A stretch of DNA of 59,607 bases, taken from Planctomyces sp. (GTDB lineage: Bacteria; Planctomycetota; Planctomycetia; Planctomycetales; Planctomycetaceae). Of the stretch, positions 25,600 through 34,725 are shown piece after piece. The DNA is taken from positions 1 through 59,607 of the forward strand of contig JAEUIH010000047.1 of NCBI GenBank assembly GCA_016795105.1. The letters run 5' to 3'. The notes beneath the pieces are model-generated. The model saw only the letters and a program-made list of their open reading frames with translations, made no database searches and was not told where the DNA came from. Each line of letters begins with the position of its first letter. Position 1 is the first letter of the stretch. Both the position numbers and the translations under genes were made by a program.

Positions 25600-27003
25600 A
25601 TGCCTCGTTCTCGAATTGTCTTTCTGATCGTTGGCTCCGTTCTGGTCATCGCTGGACTTACTCAGAGTAAGAAGCTTCAAAAGTTCTTTCGCCCTGAAGC
25701 TGATGTTGCAGCGAACAGTGCTCAGCCACCAGTTGCCCCAATTCAGGAGGCAAAGACACTCAAGATGACGGAACAGGCGCGGAAGAATCTGGGGCTCGTC
25801 TCACGACCTGCAAAGCCTCAGGCCTACTGGCGAACCATCGAGATCCCGGGCGAGATCGTTGATCGACCCGGTCATTCGGATCGTGGTGTGACATCACCGG
25901 CAGTTGGTGTTGTCACGGAAGTTCACGCCTTTCCGGGCGATACCGTTAAACCAGGAGATCGTCTCTTCACACTGCGATTGTTCAGTGAGTATCTCCAGAA
26001 CACTCAGGCTGAGTTGTTCAAGGCCACGCGTGAAATCCAGCTCATCACAGAACAGCACGCTCGCCTCGAAGGCCTCGTGAAAACAGGAGGAGTTCCGGAA
26101 AGTCGCCTCATTGAGCTGGACAATCAGCTTCGTCGACAAACGGCACTCATTCAGTCATTTCAGCAGGATCTTCTGACAAGAGGACTGAATCCCGATCAAA
26201 TCAAGAGTGTGACTGAAGGAACCTTTGTTTCAACTATTGATGTCATGGCCCCTTCGGCTCTTGAACAGCCGAAAGACACGGCCGCAATTCAGCCAATCGC
26301 TTTCCATACTAAGGAGGGCTCCGGTAGTGATTTGGCGTTTGAAGTACAGGAACTCAATGTCGAACTTGGCCAGCAGGTTCAGGCAGGACAGCTCCTGTCC
26401 ACACTGGCAAATCATCAGTCGCTGCTGATTGAGGGACACGCTTTCAAACGCGAGGCATCGTCGCTTGCCAGAGCTGCAGAGAATAGATGGCCGATCCAGT
26501 GCTCGTTTGCGGAGGACGACCAGGCCGACTGGCCACCGTTTGATCAAACACTCGAGATTCGGCATCTCGCAAATTCCGTCGATTCGGAGACGCGAACTTT
26601 TGACTTCTTCATTTCACTTCGCAATCAGTCGAGAACCTATGAGAAGGACAATCAGACGTTTGTTGTCTGGCGATTTCGCCCGGGGCAGCGAGTCCGCCTG
26701 CAGGTGCCGGTCGAAGAATTGAAGAATGTGCTGGTGCTGCCTTCAGCTGCGATTGTACGGGAAGGACCTGAAGCCTACGTGTTTCAGCAGAATGGTGACT
26801 TGTTCAACCGTCTGCCAGTGCATGTGCTGCACGAAGATCGGCTTCAAACGGTCGTCGCGAATGACGGAAGTGTCAAAGCGGGACTGTACCTGGCTCAGAG
26901 TGCTGCCGCGTCCCTGAATCGAGTGTTGAAATCGCAGGCCGCGAGTGGGATTCGCGCGGACGTTCATGTTCACGCGGACGGGACAGTGCATGCGGCACAT
27001 TGA
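25600..27003 (+). CDS. Czc-type efflux periplasmic adaptor (CzcB-like)
   Basis: A 467-residue membrane-fusion protein with an N-terminal anchor (IVFLIVGSVLVIAGL). Lipoyl half-motif GVVTEVHAFPGDTVKPGDRLF (residues about 105-125), a helical hairpin around residues 130-205, and a C-terminal beta-barrel with VEELKNVLVLPSAAIV are visible. The tail ends in a short His-rich segment (DVHVHADGTVHAAH), which could bind metal. It passes metal cations from the pump to an outer-membrane channel. AAGGTG precedes the ATG; the longer frame from 25543 is not preferred. Confidence 0.88.
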   Translation: MPRSRIVFLIVGSVLVIAGLTQSKKLQKFFRPEADVAANSAQPPVAPIQEAKTLKMTEQARKNLGLVSRPAKPQAYWRTIEIPGEIVDRPGHSDRGVTSPAVGVVTEVHAFPGDTVKPGDRLFTLRLFSEYLQNTQAELFKATREIQLITEQHARLEGLVKTGGVPESRLIELDNQLRRQTALIQSFQQDLLTRGLNPDQIKSVTEGTFVSTIDVMAPSALEQPKDTAAIQPIAFHTKEGSGSDLAFEVQELNVELGQQVQAGQLLSTLANHQSLLIEGHAFKREASSLARAAENRWPIQCSFAEDDQADWPPFDQTLEIRHLANSVDSETRTFDFFISLRNQSRTYEKDNQTFVVWRFRPGQRVRLQVPVEELKNVLVLPSAAIVREGPEAYVFQQNGDLFNRLPVHVLHEDRLQTVVANDGSVKAGLYLAQSAAASLNRVLKSQAASGIRADVHVHADGTVHAAH

Positions 27004-27055
27004 ATTGCAGATTGATGATTGATGGTTGGCTGGACGATTCGAAGAGGGCTCGAAG

Positions 27056-27409
27056 ATGGATGATGTTGAGTTGAAGCGTCGGACGAAGCAATTTGCTTTG
27101 AGAGTAATGAAACTCGTCACGGCGTTACCGTTAGATACGATCGGAAAGACAATCGGAACCCAGCTCGTTCGAAGTGCGACATCTGTCGGCGCAAATTATC
27201 GAGCGGCATGTCGAGGGCGATCAAAGGCGGAGTTCATCGCGAAGCTGCAGATTGTCATCGAGGAAGCAGATGAATTCTGCTACTGGCTGGACCTTATCAT
27301 CGAAGGAGCCTTGCTGCCGGAATCGAAGGTGGCACTCCTTCTCGACGAAGCGAATCAGCTCACTGCCATCAAGGTCGCCTCGCGTAAATCGTCCCAAAGT
27401 CGACCCTAA
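27056..27409 (+). CDS. Four-helix-bundle protein (23S rRNA intervening-sequence type)
   Basis: A 117-residue protein of the four-helix-bundle family first known from 23S rRNA intervening sequences. Conserved stretches are LVRSATSVGANYRAACRGRSKAEF and EEADEFCYWLDLI. Its function is unknown; it is widely scattered and often appears inserted between unrelated genes. Here it separates the adaptor from the CzcA gene, breaking the usual czcB-czcA junction. Short TTGATTG and AATCTCCAAT direct repeats flank it (27003-27025 and 27428-27448), as expected of an inserted unit. Confidence 0.85.
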   Translation: MDDVELKRRTKQFALRVMKLVTALPLDTIGKTIGTQLVRSATSVGANYRAACRGRSKAEFIAKLQIVIEEADEFCYWLDLIIEGALLPESKVALLLDEANQLTAIKVASRKSSQSRP

Positions 27410-27448
27410 AAAAATCTTTATTCTGAAATCTCCAATCGGCAATCTCCA

Positions 27449-30400
27449 ATGCTCAACTCCGTCATCCGCTTTGCTCTTCGCTATCGCATGCTGGTTCTGG
27501 TGATCAGCATGGCGCTCATGGTGTATGGGTCGTATCTCGCGACACAGATGCCGATCGATGTGTTTCCGGATCTTGACCGACCACGAGTCATCATCATTAC
27601 GGAGTGTCCGGGGCTGGCGACTGAAGAAGTCGAGACACTGGTCACTCAGCCGATTGAAATTGCATTGCTCGGTGCCAGCGGTGTTCAGGCTGTACGAAGC
27701 CAGTCAACGGCCGGGCTGAATGTGATCTACATCGAGTTTGACTGGAACACAGACATTCGAGCCGCTCGGCAAACAGTTCAGGAACGTCTTACAACTCTAG
27801 GCGGTGTCCTTCCGGAAGGAATCCTGCCTCAGATGACACCCCCGGCATCAATTATGGGACAGATCGTTGTGGCGGGACTGTACCGGCAACAGGGACCACA
27901 GGGTGGCGAGTTGTTTCCTGTTGAACGAACCGACTATATGGTGGAGCTTCTGGAGGCAAAGACGACTGAAACCACTGCTGACACCGATTCGAGAAAAGTT
28001 CTGGTCTGGCAGCCCATCGATCGTCATCGCCTTGAAACATGGAAAGCCATCGACGTTGATCAGATCACGTGGCATTCAACTGAACACGCCGCTGACCAAT
28101 CCGGCGACGACAGGAGTGCACAACAACACGCAGCGGCAACGGTTGTTATCAACGGCAAGCCTCATGAAGTTGCATTTCCCTCCAAAGCCCTTCGCCAGAT
28201 GTCACTGCGAACGACCGCGGACTGGGTGGTCCGGCCACGGATCCTGAAGGTCACCGGAGTCGCCGAAGCCTTCATGCTGGGCGGCGATAAGAAGCAGTAT
28301 CAGGTGCTCATTGACCCGGCAGCGCTGCTGGAATACGGAGTCACCTTGCAGGAAGTTGAAGAGGCCTTGAAGCAGAGCAACATCAACACAAGCGGCGGTT
28401 TTGCCGTGCAGGGCGAAACGGAACGACCTATTCGTGTTCTGGGACGACTTGGTCCGGATGAATTTCGTGTTCTGGACGATCTGCGAAAGATCCCGGTCAA
28501 GAATCATCCAGAGCGAACCATCCTGTTAGGTCAGGTGGCGCGGCTTGTTGAAGGACCTCAGTTCAAACGCGGCGATGGCAGTGTCAACGGTAATCCCGGT
28601 GTCGTCTTCACCGTTGTGAAGCAGCCGCATGTCGATACTCGGTCGCTCACAGATAGCCTCGAAGTTGCGTTCGCCGAAGCCGAAGCATCACTGCCAGCCG
28701 ACATTATCATCAATTCGGAACTCTTTCGGCTGAAGAATTTCATTGACCGCGGCATCTTTAACGTGGGTGAAGCACTTGTGATCGGAGCGGTTCTGGTCGT
28801 CATCATTCTGTTCCTGTTTCTTTTGAATTTCCGCACCACATTTATCACGCTCACGGCGATTCCTCTGTCACTTGTCATCACGACGCTGGTGTTTCGAATC
28901 TGGGGCTACATGACCGGCACGCATCTTTCGATTAACGTTATGACACTCGGTGGAATCGCAGTGGCGATGGGGGAACTCGTTGATGATGCCATTGTGGACG
29001 TAGAGAACATCTTTCGAAGGCTCAAGGAAAACAATAATCTGAGTGAGCCTCGATCCTCCCTGGTCGTCGTCTACGAGGCCAGCAAAGAAATCCGCAGTGC
29101 GATTGTCTTCGGTACGGCGGTCGTCATTCTGGTCTTCCTGCCGCTGTTTGCTCTGTCAGGCGTTGAAGGGCGACTGTTCGCCCCGCTGGGAGTGGCCTAT
29201 ATCGTTTCCATTCTGGCCTCGCTGATCGTTTCGCTGACGATCACGCCTGTTTTGTCCTGGTATCTGCTGCCGCAATCGAAAGCGACGCACGCGGAACATG
29301 ACGGAATGCTGCTCCGCCTTTTCAAATGGATGGCGGCACACTTGATTCGACTGAGTATCGCCCATCCGGTAATCCTGATGCTGCTGACGTGGCTCATGGT
29401 GGCCTATGCGGGTTATGAACTGTCACAGCTTGGCCGAAACTTTCTGCCTCAGTTCGATGAAGGCAGCGTGCAGATCAATCTGACGTTGCCTCCCGGTTCG
29501 TCGCTGGATGCGTCGAATCAGGTGTCGAGCGTGATTGATCGTAAATTGCAGCAGATGCAAAAATCGGACAAGAATCCGGAAGGGCCAATTCTGCATTTCG
29601 TGCGACGAACGGGACGAGCGGAAATGGACGAGCACGCTTCTCCCGTCAACGCTGGTGAATATATCCTCAGTATGAACCCGGACGTGCAAAGTCAACGCGA
29701 GGAGCTTTTGAAGAAGCTTCTGGATGAACTTGGAGAAGAAGCTCCGGGTGTCGACATCGAAGTCGAACAGCCTCTGGCACACCTCATCAGTCATATGGTC
29801 TCTGGTGTCTATGCCCAGATCGCTATCAAGATTCATGGCGATGATCTCGATACTCTGCAGCAACTGTCAGAGCAGGTAAAGCAAACGTTGCAGACGGTTC
29901 CGGGACTTACGCCTCCAATCGTCGAGCCCATTCGGCAAACCGAAGAACTTCACATTCGCCTGCGATCGGACGACCTCGCGTTTCATGGAGTCACGAGAGC
30001 CTATGTGGCCCAGATCGTGCAAACCGCACTTCAGGGTGAGGTTGTCTCACAGGTGCTGGAAGGACAACGTCGTTTCGATCTGCTGGTACGACTGGAAGAG
30101 AGTTATCGCACGGACTACGCGAATATCGGGCGGCTCAGAATTGATCTGCCGGACAATCGAGGCCAAATCGAGCTTCGCGAACTGGCTGATATTGGTGAAG
30201 GTGCTGGTGCCAACGCCGTGAATCGCGAGAACGCACGGCGACGAATCGTCATCCGCTGCAACACACAGGATCGTGACCTCGCCAGCGCAGTGGCCGAGAT
30301 TCAGCAGCGAATCCAGAACAATGTGGCGATGCCGGAAGGTTACTACGTCGAGTACGGCGGTCAGTTTGAGAGTCAGCAAAGTGCCACGCGAACTATTGGG

Positions 30401-30940
30401 GTTCTCGCGGGCATTTCAGTCATCGGGATGTTCGTAGTGCTGATGATTCTGTTTCCGTCCGTACGAGTCGTGTTGCAGATTCTGAATGCACTTCCGACGG
30501 CATTTATTGGTGGTGTGCTGGCTTTAGTCATCACCCAGCAGACACTGACTGTGGCCAGTCTTGTCGGCTTTATCTCACTGGGAGGGATCGCCGTACGCAA
30601 CGGGATTCTGTTGGTTACACACTACTTCCATCTGATGAAGGAAGAGGGCGAAGACTTCACTGAACAGATGGTCGTGAGAGGCAGCCTTGAGCGTCTCGCT
30701 CCCGTCCTGATGACAGCGCTGACGGCAGGAATTGGTCTGGTACCGCTGGTACTGGGAGGTCAGGAGCCCGGCCGCGAGATTCTGTATCCTGTCGCCACTG
30801 TCATTCTTGGCGGACTCGTGACGTCGACCTTCTGCGAGTTTCTGATTCATCCTGGCTTGTTCTGGCGGTTCAGTGGTCAGGATGCTGTCAGGCTGGCAAA
30901 GATGAGTAGCGCTGAAGACGAGTTTGGTGAGGTGAAGTAA
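27449..30940 (+). CDS. Heavy-metal RND efflux pump (CzcA/CusA family) with insertion
   Basis: A 1163-residue HME-type RND transporter. GYLATQMPIDVFPDL-like N-terminus, GGIAVAMGELVDDAIVDVENI in helix 4 with its acidic residues, and the second half with GFISLGGIAVRNGILLVTH are standard. Compared with the second CzcA at 34726, about 85 extra residues lie at residues 145-250 (27881-28199), in the first porter subdomain, containing Thr/Asp/Gln-rich low-complexity stretches and WQPIDRHRLETWKAID. The reading frame is open, so the insert is tolerated. It exports divalent cations with proton import. Confidence 0.92.
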   Translation: MLNSVIRFALRYRMLVLVISMALMVYGSYLATQMPIDVFPDLDRPRVIIITECPGLATEEVETLVTQPIEIALLGASGVQAVRSQSTAGLNVIYIEFDWNTDIRAARQTVQERLTTLGGVLPEGILPQMTPPASIMGQIVVAGLYRQQGPQGGELFPVERTDYMVELLEAKTTETTADTDSRKVLVWQPIDRHRLETWKAIDVDQITWHSTEHAADQSGDDRSAQQHAAATVVINGKPHEVAFPSKALRQMSLRTTADWVVRPRILKVTGVAEAFMLGGDKKQYQVLIDPAALLEYGVTLQEVEEALKQSNINTSGGFAVQGETERPIRVLGRLGPDEFRVLDDLRKIPVKNHPERTILLGQVARLVEGPQFKRGDGSVNGNPGVVFTVVKQPHVDTRSLTDSLEVAFAEAEASLPADIIINSELFRLKNFIDRGIFNVGEALVIGAVLVVIILFLFLLNFRTTFITLTAIPLSLVITTLVFRIWGYMTGTHLSINVMTLGGIAVAMGELVDDAIVDVENIFRRLKENNNLSEPRSSLVVVYEASKEIRSAIVFGTAVVILVFLPLFALSGVEGRLFAPLGVAYIVSILASLIVSLTITPVLSWYLLPQSKATHAEHDGMLLRLFKWMAAHLIRLSIAHPVILMLLTWLMVAYAGYELSQLGRNFLPQFDEGSVQINLTLPPGSSLDASNQVSSVIDRKLQQMQKSDKNPEGPILHFVRRTGRAEMDEHASPVNAGEYILSMNPDVQSQREELLKKLLDELGEEAPGVDIEVEQPLAHLISHMVSGVYAQIAIKIHGDDLDTLQQLSEQVKQTLQTVPGLTPPIVEPIRQTEELHIRLRSDDLAFHGVTRAYVAQIVQTALQGEVVSQVLEGQRRFDLLVRLEESYRTDYANIGRLRIDLPDNRGQIELRELADIGEGAGANAVNRENARRRIVIRCNTQDRDLASAVAEIQQRIQNNVAMPEGYYVEYGGQFESQQSATRTIGVLAGISVIGMFVVLMILFPSVRVVLQILNALPTAFIGGVLALVITQQTLTVASLVGFISLGGIAVRNGILLVTHYFHLMKEEGEDFTEQMVVRGSLERLAPVLMTALTAGIGLVPLVLGGQEPGREILYPVATVILGGLVTSTFCEFLIHPGLFWRFSGQDAVRLAKMSSAEDEFGEVK

Positions 30941-31110
30941 CAGTCTGTAGGTTGGACATTCCTGTCCGACTGTAATTCGATCCTCCGGGAAGTGCATCCC
31001 GCACGACCTGGTGAAATGTGGAATCGGACTGCGGCCAATCGAAGTTGCAGGAGTTGAACTGAATCGAACCGGAGTCGGTTCGAGACCATTTTTGTGAGGG
31101 AGATTTAGAG

Positions 31111-31650
31111 ATGAAGAAGTTCGTTAGTTTGTTGTCTGCATTTTGTGCCCTGTCAGCAATGACCTTCATTGCTGGTTGTCAGGATACGGCAACTCCGGAA
31201 GCAAAAGACCCGTCCAGCACGGCTTCGGCCGCAGCGGAACATGGACACGAGCACGGCGAAGGCGAAGGGGAGCATTCACATGGTCACGGTGCCGGCCCCC
31301 ATGATGGGACTCTTGCCGATTGGGGCGGCGGAAAGTACCACGTGGAGTTCACTGTGGACCACGAAAAGCAGGAATCCACCGTCTACGTGCTGGGCAGTGA
31401 TGAAAAATCACCCGCTCCGATCAAGACGGACAAGATTTCCCTGACCATCGGCGATCCTGAGCTCCAGGCCGATCTGCTGCCAGTACCACTGGAAGGCGAG
31501 AAGGACGGACTTTCATCACGCTTTGTCGGCAAGCATGAAAAGCTTGGCATCGTTCGGGAATACGCCGGGACGATGAGTGCTGAAATTGAAGGGACACCGT
31601 ACACCGGTGACTTCAAAGAAGAAGCCCACGACGCTCACGATCACAAATAG
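31111..31650 (+). CDS. Histidine-rich lipoprotein, metal-efflux companion
   Basis: A 179-residue lipoprotein with lipobox MTFIAGC. A His/Glu/Gly-rich segment (EHGHEHGEGEGEHSHGHG, residues about 44-65) is followed by a domain PHDGTLADWGGGKYHVEFTVD. The PHDG...YHVE pattern recurs in the lipoprotein at 42001-42924 (SHGG...YHAE), also beside a CzcA gene, so this is probably a metal chaperone for Czc-type pumps in the periplasm. It ends with another short His/Asp tail. GAGGGAGA precedes the ATG. Confidence 0.75.
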   Translation: MKKFVSLLSAFCALSAMTFIAGCQDTATPEAKDPSSTASAAAEHGHEHGEGEGEHSHGHGAGPHDGTLADWGGGKYHVEFTVDHEKQESTVYVLGSDEKSPAPIKTDKISLTIGDPELQADLLPVPLEGEKDGLSSRFVGKHEKLGIVREYAGTMSAEIEGTPYTGDFKEEAHDAHDHK

Positions 31651-31676
31651 AACCGACGGGCAGGAAGTCCTCTCAG

Positions 31677-31708
31677 GGCAACTCCGTGGTGCAATCCACG
31701 GAGTTGCC
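31677..31708 (+). terminator. Rho-independent terminator of the His-rich/Czc operon
   Basis: GGCAACTCCGTGG, loop TGCAAT, CCACGGAGTTGCC: a perfect 13-bp stem, then TGTCTCTTGTTT, a T-rich tail. It lies 26 bases after the lipoprotein stop codon. This is the clearest terminator in the window and marks the end of the operon beginning at 24984. Confidence 0.85.
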
Positions 31709-31729
31709 TGTCTCTTGTTTGGAGCGATC

Positions 31730-31798
31730 ATGTTTGCGTTCATACTTCGGGTTGTTATTCCGGCCGTTCTGATTGCACTCGTCGCTGAGATTTCCTGA
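31730..31798 (+). CDS. Possible 22-residue hydrophobic peptide
   Basis: MFAFILRVVIPAVLIALVAEIS is a single membrane-span peptide with GGAG five bases before the ATG, directly after the terminator. Size, composition and ribosome-binding site fit a small membrane protein, but such frames arise by chance, so this is tentative. Confidence 0.25.
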   Translation: MFAFILRVVIPAVLIALVAEIS

Positions 31799-32606
31799 CG
31801 ATCACCTCGTACTGGCGGGCCGTTGCTGAAATCTCCAATCGTGAGCATCCGCCGATGTGCGGTATCTGTCAGGCATCGCACTTCTTCAAAGCCTCGGCTT
31901 TTCAAAAATGGACTATACATCCAGAACCACATGAATGATTTTACCATGTAACGCGAATCGGCCCTCTAAAGCGTTGATCTCATTACAGATTCGAATTTGC
32001 TGGTCACTTCACTCGACAGTTCCAAATTATCAGAGTAAAGGGCTCGAACGCACAGCCAATATCGACTTTCGAAAAATCTACGCAGATGATGTTAGTACTG
32101 GTCGTCTTCTCAAAGTAGGAACGGAGTTTCGTAAGGTTGATGACGGTTCGATAGTCTCTACTCCAGATGCCAAAGCGCTTGTAGTCCCGCAAAGTGGACA
32201 GACATATTTCCAGCATTAGCAGTTACGCCGGAAATTGCCAACGCTTTGCCGGAAGGGCATGCCTCGGCTGTGGTCCAACTTAAGGAACTTGAATTGCTGG
32301 ACGGTCACCAGTATGATCTGGAAGGTGACGGACACAAATCGCCGAATCTGTGTCAACAGAGCGGGGGAACCACTCATTTTGGGGCTAACTCGAAATCTTC
32401 GAGAGGGGCATCTTCGGCTCCGAGCCCGTCAGCTAACTTTGCAGGCGTTCGAGGACCGTATTGTCGTGAATTGGCAGCTTGGCATTGGCCGATTCTGTGG
32501 ATCTTCGTCAGGTCCACCTCTCTGTCACGTCAGAAAACCTGTTTAAGGCGAACATCCTCAAACATGACGGCTTCGGCACGCCCGAAGCGAATGCCTGCGC
32601 TTCGGA
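31799..32606. other. Region without an intact gene, possibly decayed coding sequence
   Basis: Two short plus-strand frames in different phases (31935-32219 and 32246-32638) read like coding sequence in part, for example FRKIYADDVSTGRLLKVG and LPEGHASAVVQLKELELLDG, and would join by a frameshift near 32220. No family was recognised. It may be the remains of a disrupted gene, or nothing. Confidence 0.3.
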
Positions 32607-34578
32607 GTGACGCTCTTGTCTGGCAATGCATCGCGTGACCACCACTATGCGTGGTGGCTTATCATGTGTCTCTGTGGTGTGGACTATTTCAGTACGCTTG
32701 GCTATCAGCCATCTATTGCCTTTGAAGGTGCCGGTATACTCGCACCCATCGCGACACTGGTCCTTGTGGCTGTGACATTGCTTGGAGCCCTACCAATCTA
32801 TTGTCACGTCGCTGGTGAGACTCCTGATGGCGTCGGTTCGGTTGGGATGATCGAAAGGATCTTTCGCGGTTGGACTTCAAAGATCTTTGTACTGATCCTG
32901 ATTGGCTTCGCAGCAACAGACTTTGTGATCACGAAAACACTTTCGGCGGCTGACGCGACGGCACACTTGTTGTCAAACCCGTTGTTCATGGGCTCCACCC
33001 CCGAGTGGATGCAGAGCCAAATCGCTGTCACCATGTTTCTGCTGTTGCTTCTGAGTGCTCTGTTCATTAAAGGGTACGGAGAAGTAGTTGGATTGGCAAC
33101 ACTGCTCGTTGTGGCATACATTGGCCTGACCGCCGTCGTTATTGGTGCAGGACTTTTTTACCTTGTGTCACATCCTGAACTATTGACGCAGTGGATCGAT
33201 CAGATTTCCGCTGGCGACTACCACCTGCACCATACGCCGATCTCCGGAAAGGGACCCTGGGTCGCATTGCTGATTGCCTGCCTGATTTTTCCAAAGCTGG
33301 CGCTCGGTATGAGCGGTTTTGAGACTGGCGTTCTGCATATTCACTTGATTCGCGGAAAAGAAGATGATCCAGCAAACGCAGAAGGGCGGATTCGCAGGAC
33401 TCGACTGCTTTTGATCACGGCCGCATTGATCATGTCGATGATGCTGCTCGGCTCATCACTCGTAACTGGCACCGGTACGCTGATTCCGGCTGAAGAATTT
33501 CGAATCAGCCCTGACCGAGGTAAGGCGGTCGACCGAGCACTGGCGTATATCGCACATGGAGAAAGCCCATTCGGTGTTTGTCCGTTGTTTGGGTCCGTGT
33601 TTGGCACTGTGTACGACATCAGCACGATTCTCATTCTGTGGTTTGCCGGAGCCTCCGCGATGGCTGGCCTACTGAACATGGTTCCGCGATATTTGCCTCG
33701 CTATGGGATGGCTCCGGAATGGGCTGCGGCGTATCGTCCGCTGGTGATCGCATTTACGGTCATCAATCTTCTGGTCACCTGGTGCTTTCGCGCTGACGTC
33801 TCGAGCCAGGGAGGTGCTTATGCCACAGGTGTTCTGGTCCTGATGACGAGTGCTGCCATTGGGTCGCTGGTAGACCTCAGTCGAAAGCCTCGGCCCGCAG
33901 AGCCGACATTGAAGCTCCGCCGGAGGCTGATGCTCGCAGCGTTCGGACTGATTTCGCTCGTCTTCATCTATACGACTGCCGCCAACGTCATCGAGCGCCC
34001 CGATGGAATCATCATTGCGTCAATCTTCATCGCGTGTGTGCTGGGTATGTCAATTATCTCTCGCGTCTGGAGGAGCCGTGAGCTACGGCTCAATGAATTT
34101 CGGTTTGAAACCGAGAGTGACCGAATGGTCTGGACGGACCTGTGTGCAGATGGCGGGTTTCGAGTATTAGTGCCTCATAGGCCAGGGAGTCGATCGTTGA
34201 TCGATAAGGAAAAGGAAGTCCGTCGAAAGCACCGGATCCCCGCCGAAGTTCCATTACTGTTCCTGGAAGTATATTACGGCGACACCAGTGAATTCCACAA
34301 CAGCCCAGTCATCTCGGTCCGACAGGAAGAAGAACGATTTATTCTTGTCGCACGCGATGTAGCTTCCGTCTCCCACACGATTGCTCAGATTGCGATTGAA
34401 CTGGGGAAGTCCGGGGGCACCGTTGGACATTGTGTTTGGATGGAGCATTGGCAATTCAATGCGCCTTGCCGTGGAATTCGTCCTATTCGGTCAGGGAGAT
34501 GTGCCCAACAGTGTGTTTGACCTGCTGGAAAATGCAATTCCTGACCCTCAAAAGCGGCCTACTGTTTTGGTTGGGTAA
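32607..34578 (+). pseudogene. APC-family amino acid permease, frameshifted near the 3' end
   Basis: A transporter of about 12 membrane segments, starting HHYAWWLIMCLCGVDYFSTLGYQPSIAFEGAG, followed by a cytoplasmic C-terminal domain, as in APC-superfamily permeases with a UspA-like tail. The frame from 32607 runs to 34520 but its last 35 or so residues (WMEHWQFNAPCRG) are out of keeping. One base over, the sequence reads APLDIVFGWSIGNSM...PDPQKRPTVLVG, the expected family ending, to a stop at 34578. The switch is in GGGGG at 34413-34417. So either one G is extra, or the sequence has an error, or the shift is programmed. Otherwise the gene looks functional. Confidence 0.75.
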
Positions 34579-34725
34579 TCAGAAAAGACTCGAAGGGCAT
34601 GAAGGAATTTGGCAGACAAGAGAGTACCGCAGCAAAGGAACAGCTTGAATATGCTCGTAATCATGCTTGGCGTCGCATTGTGATTGCAGCCGCGTCAGTG
34701 GCTTGTGTCCTGCCGAATCACACAA

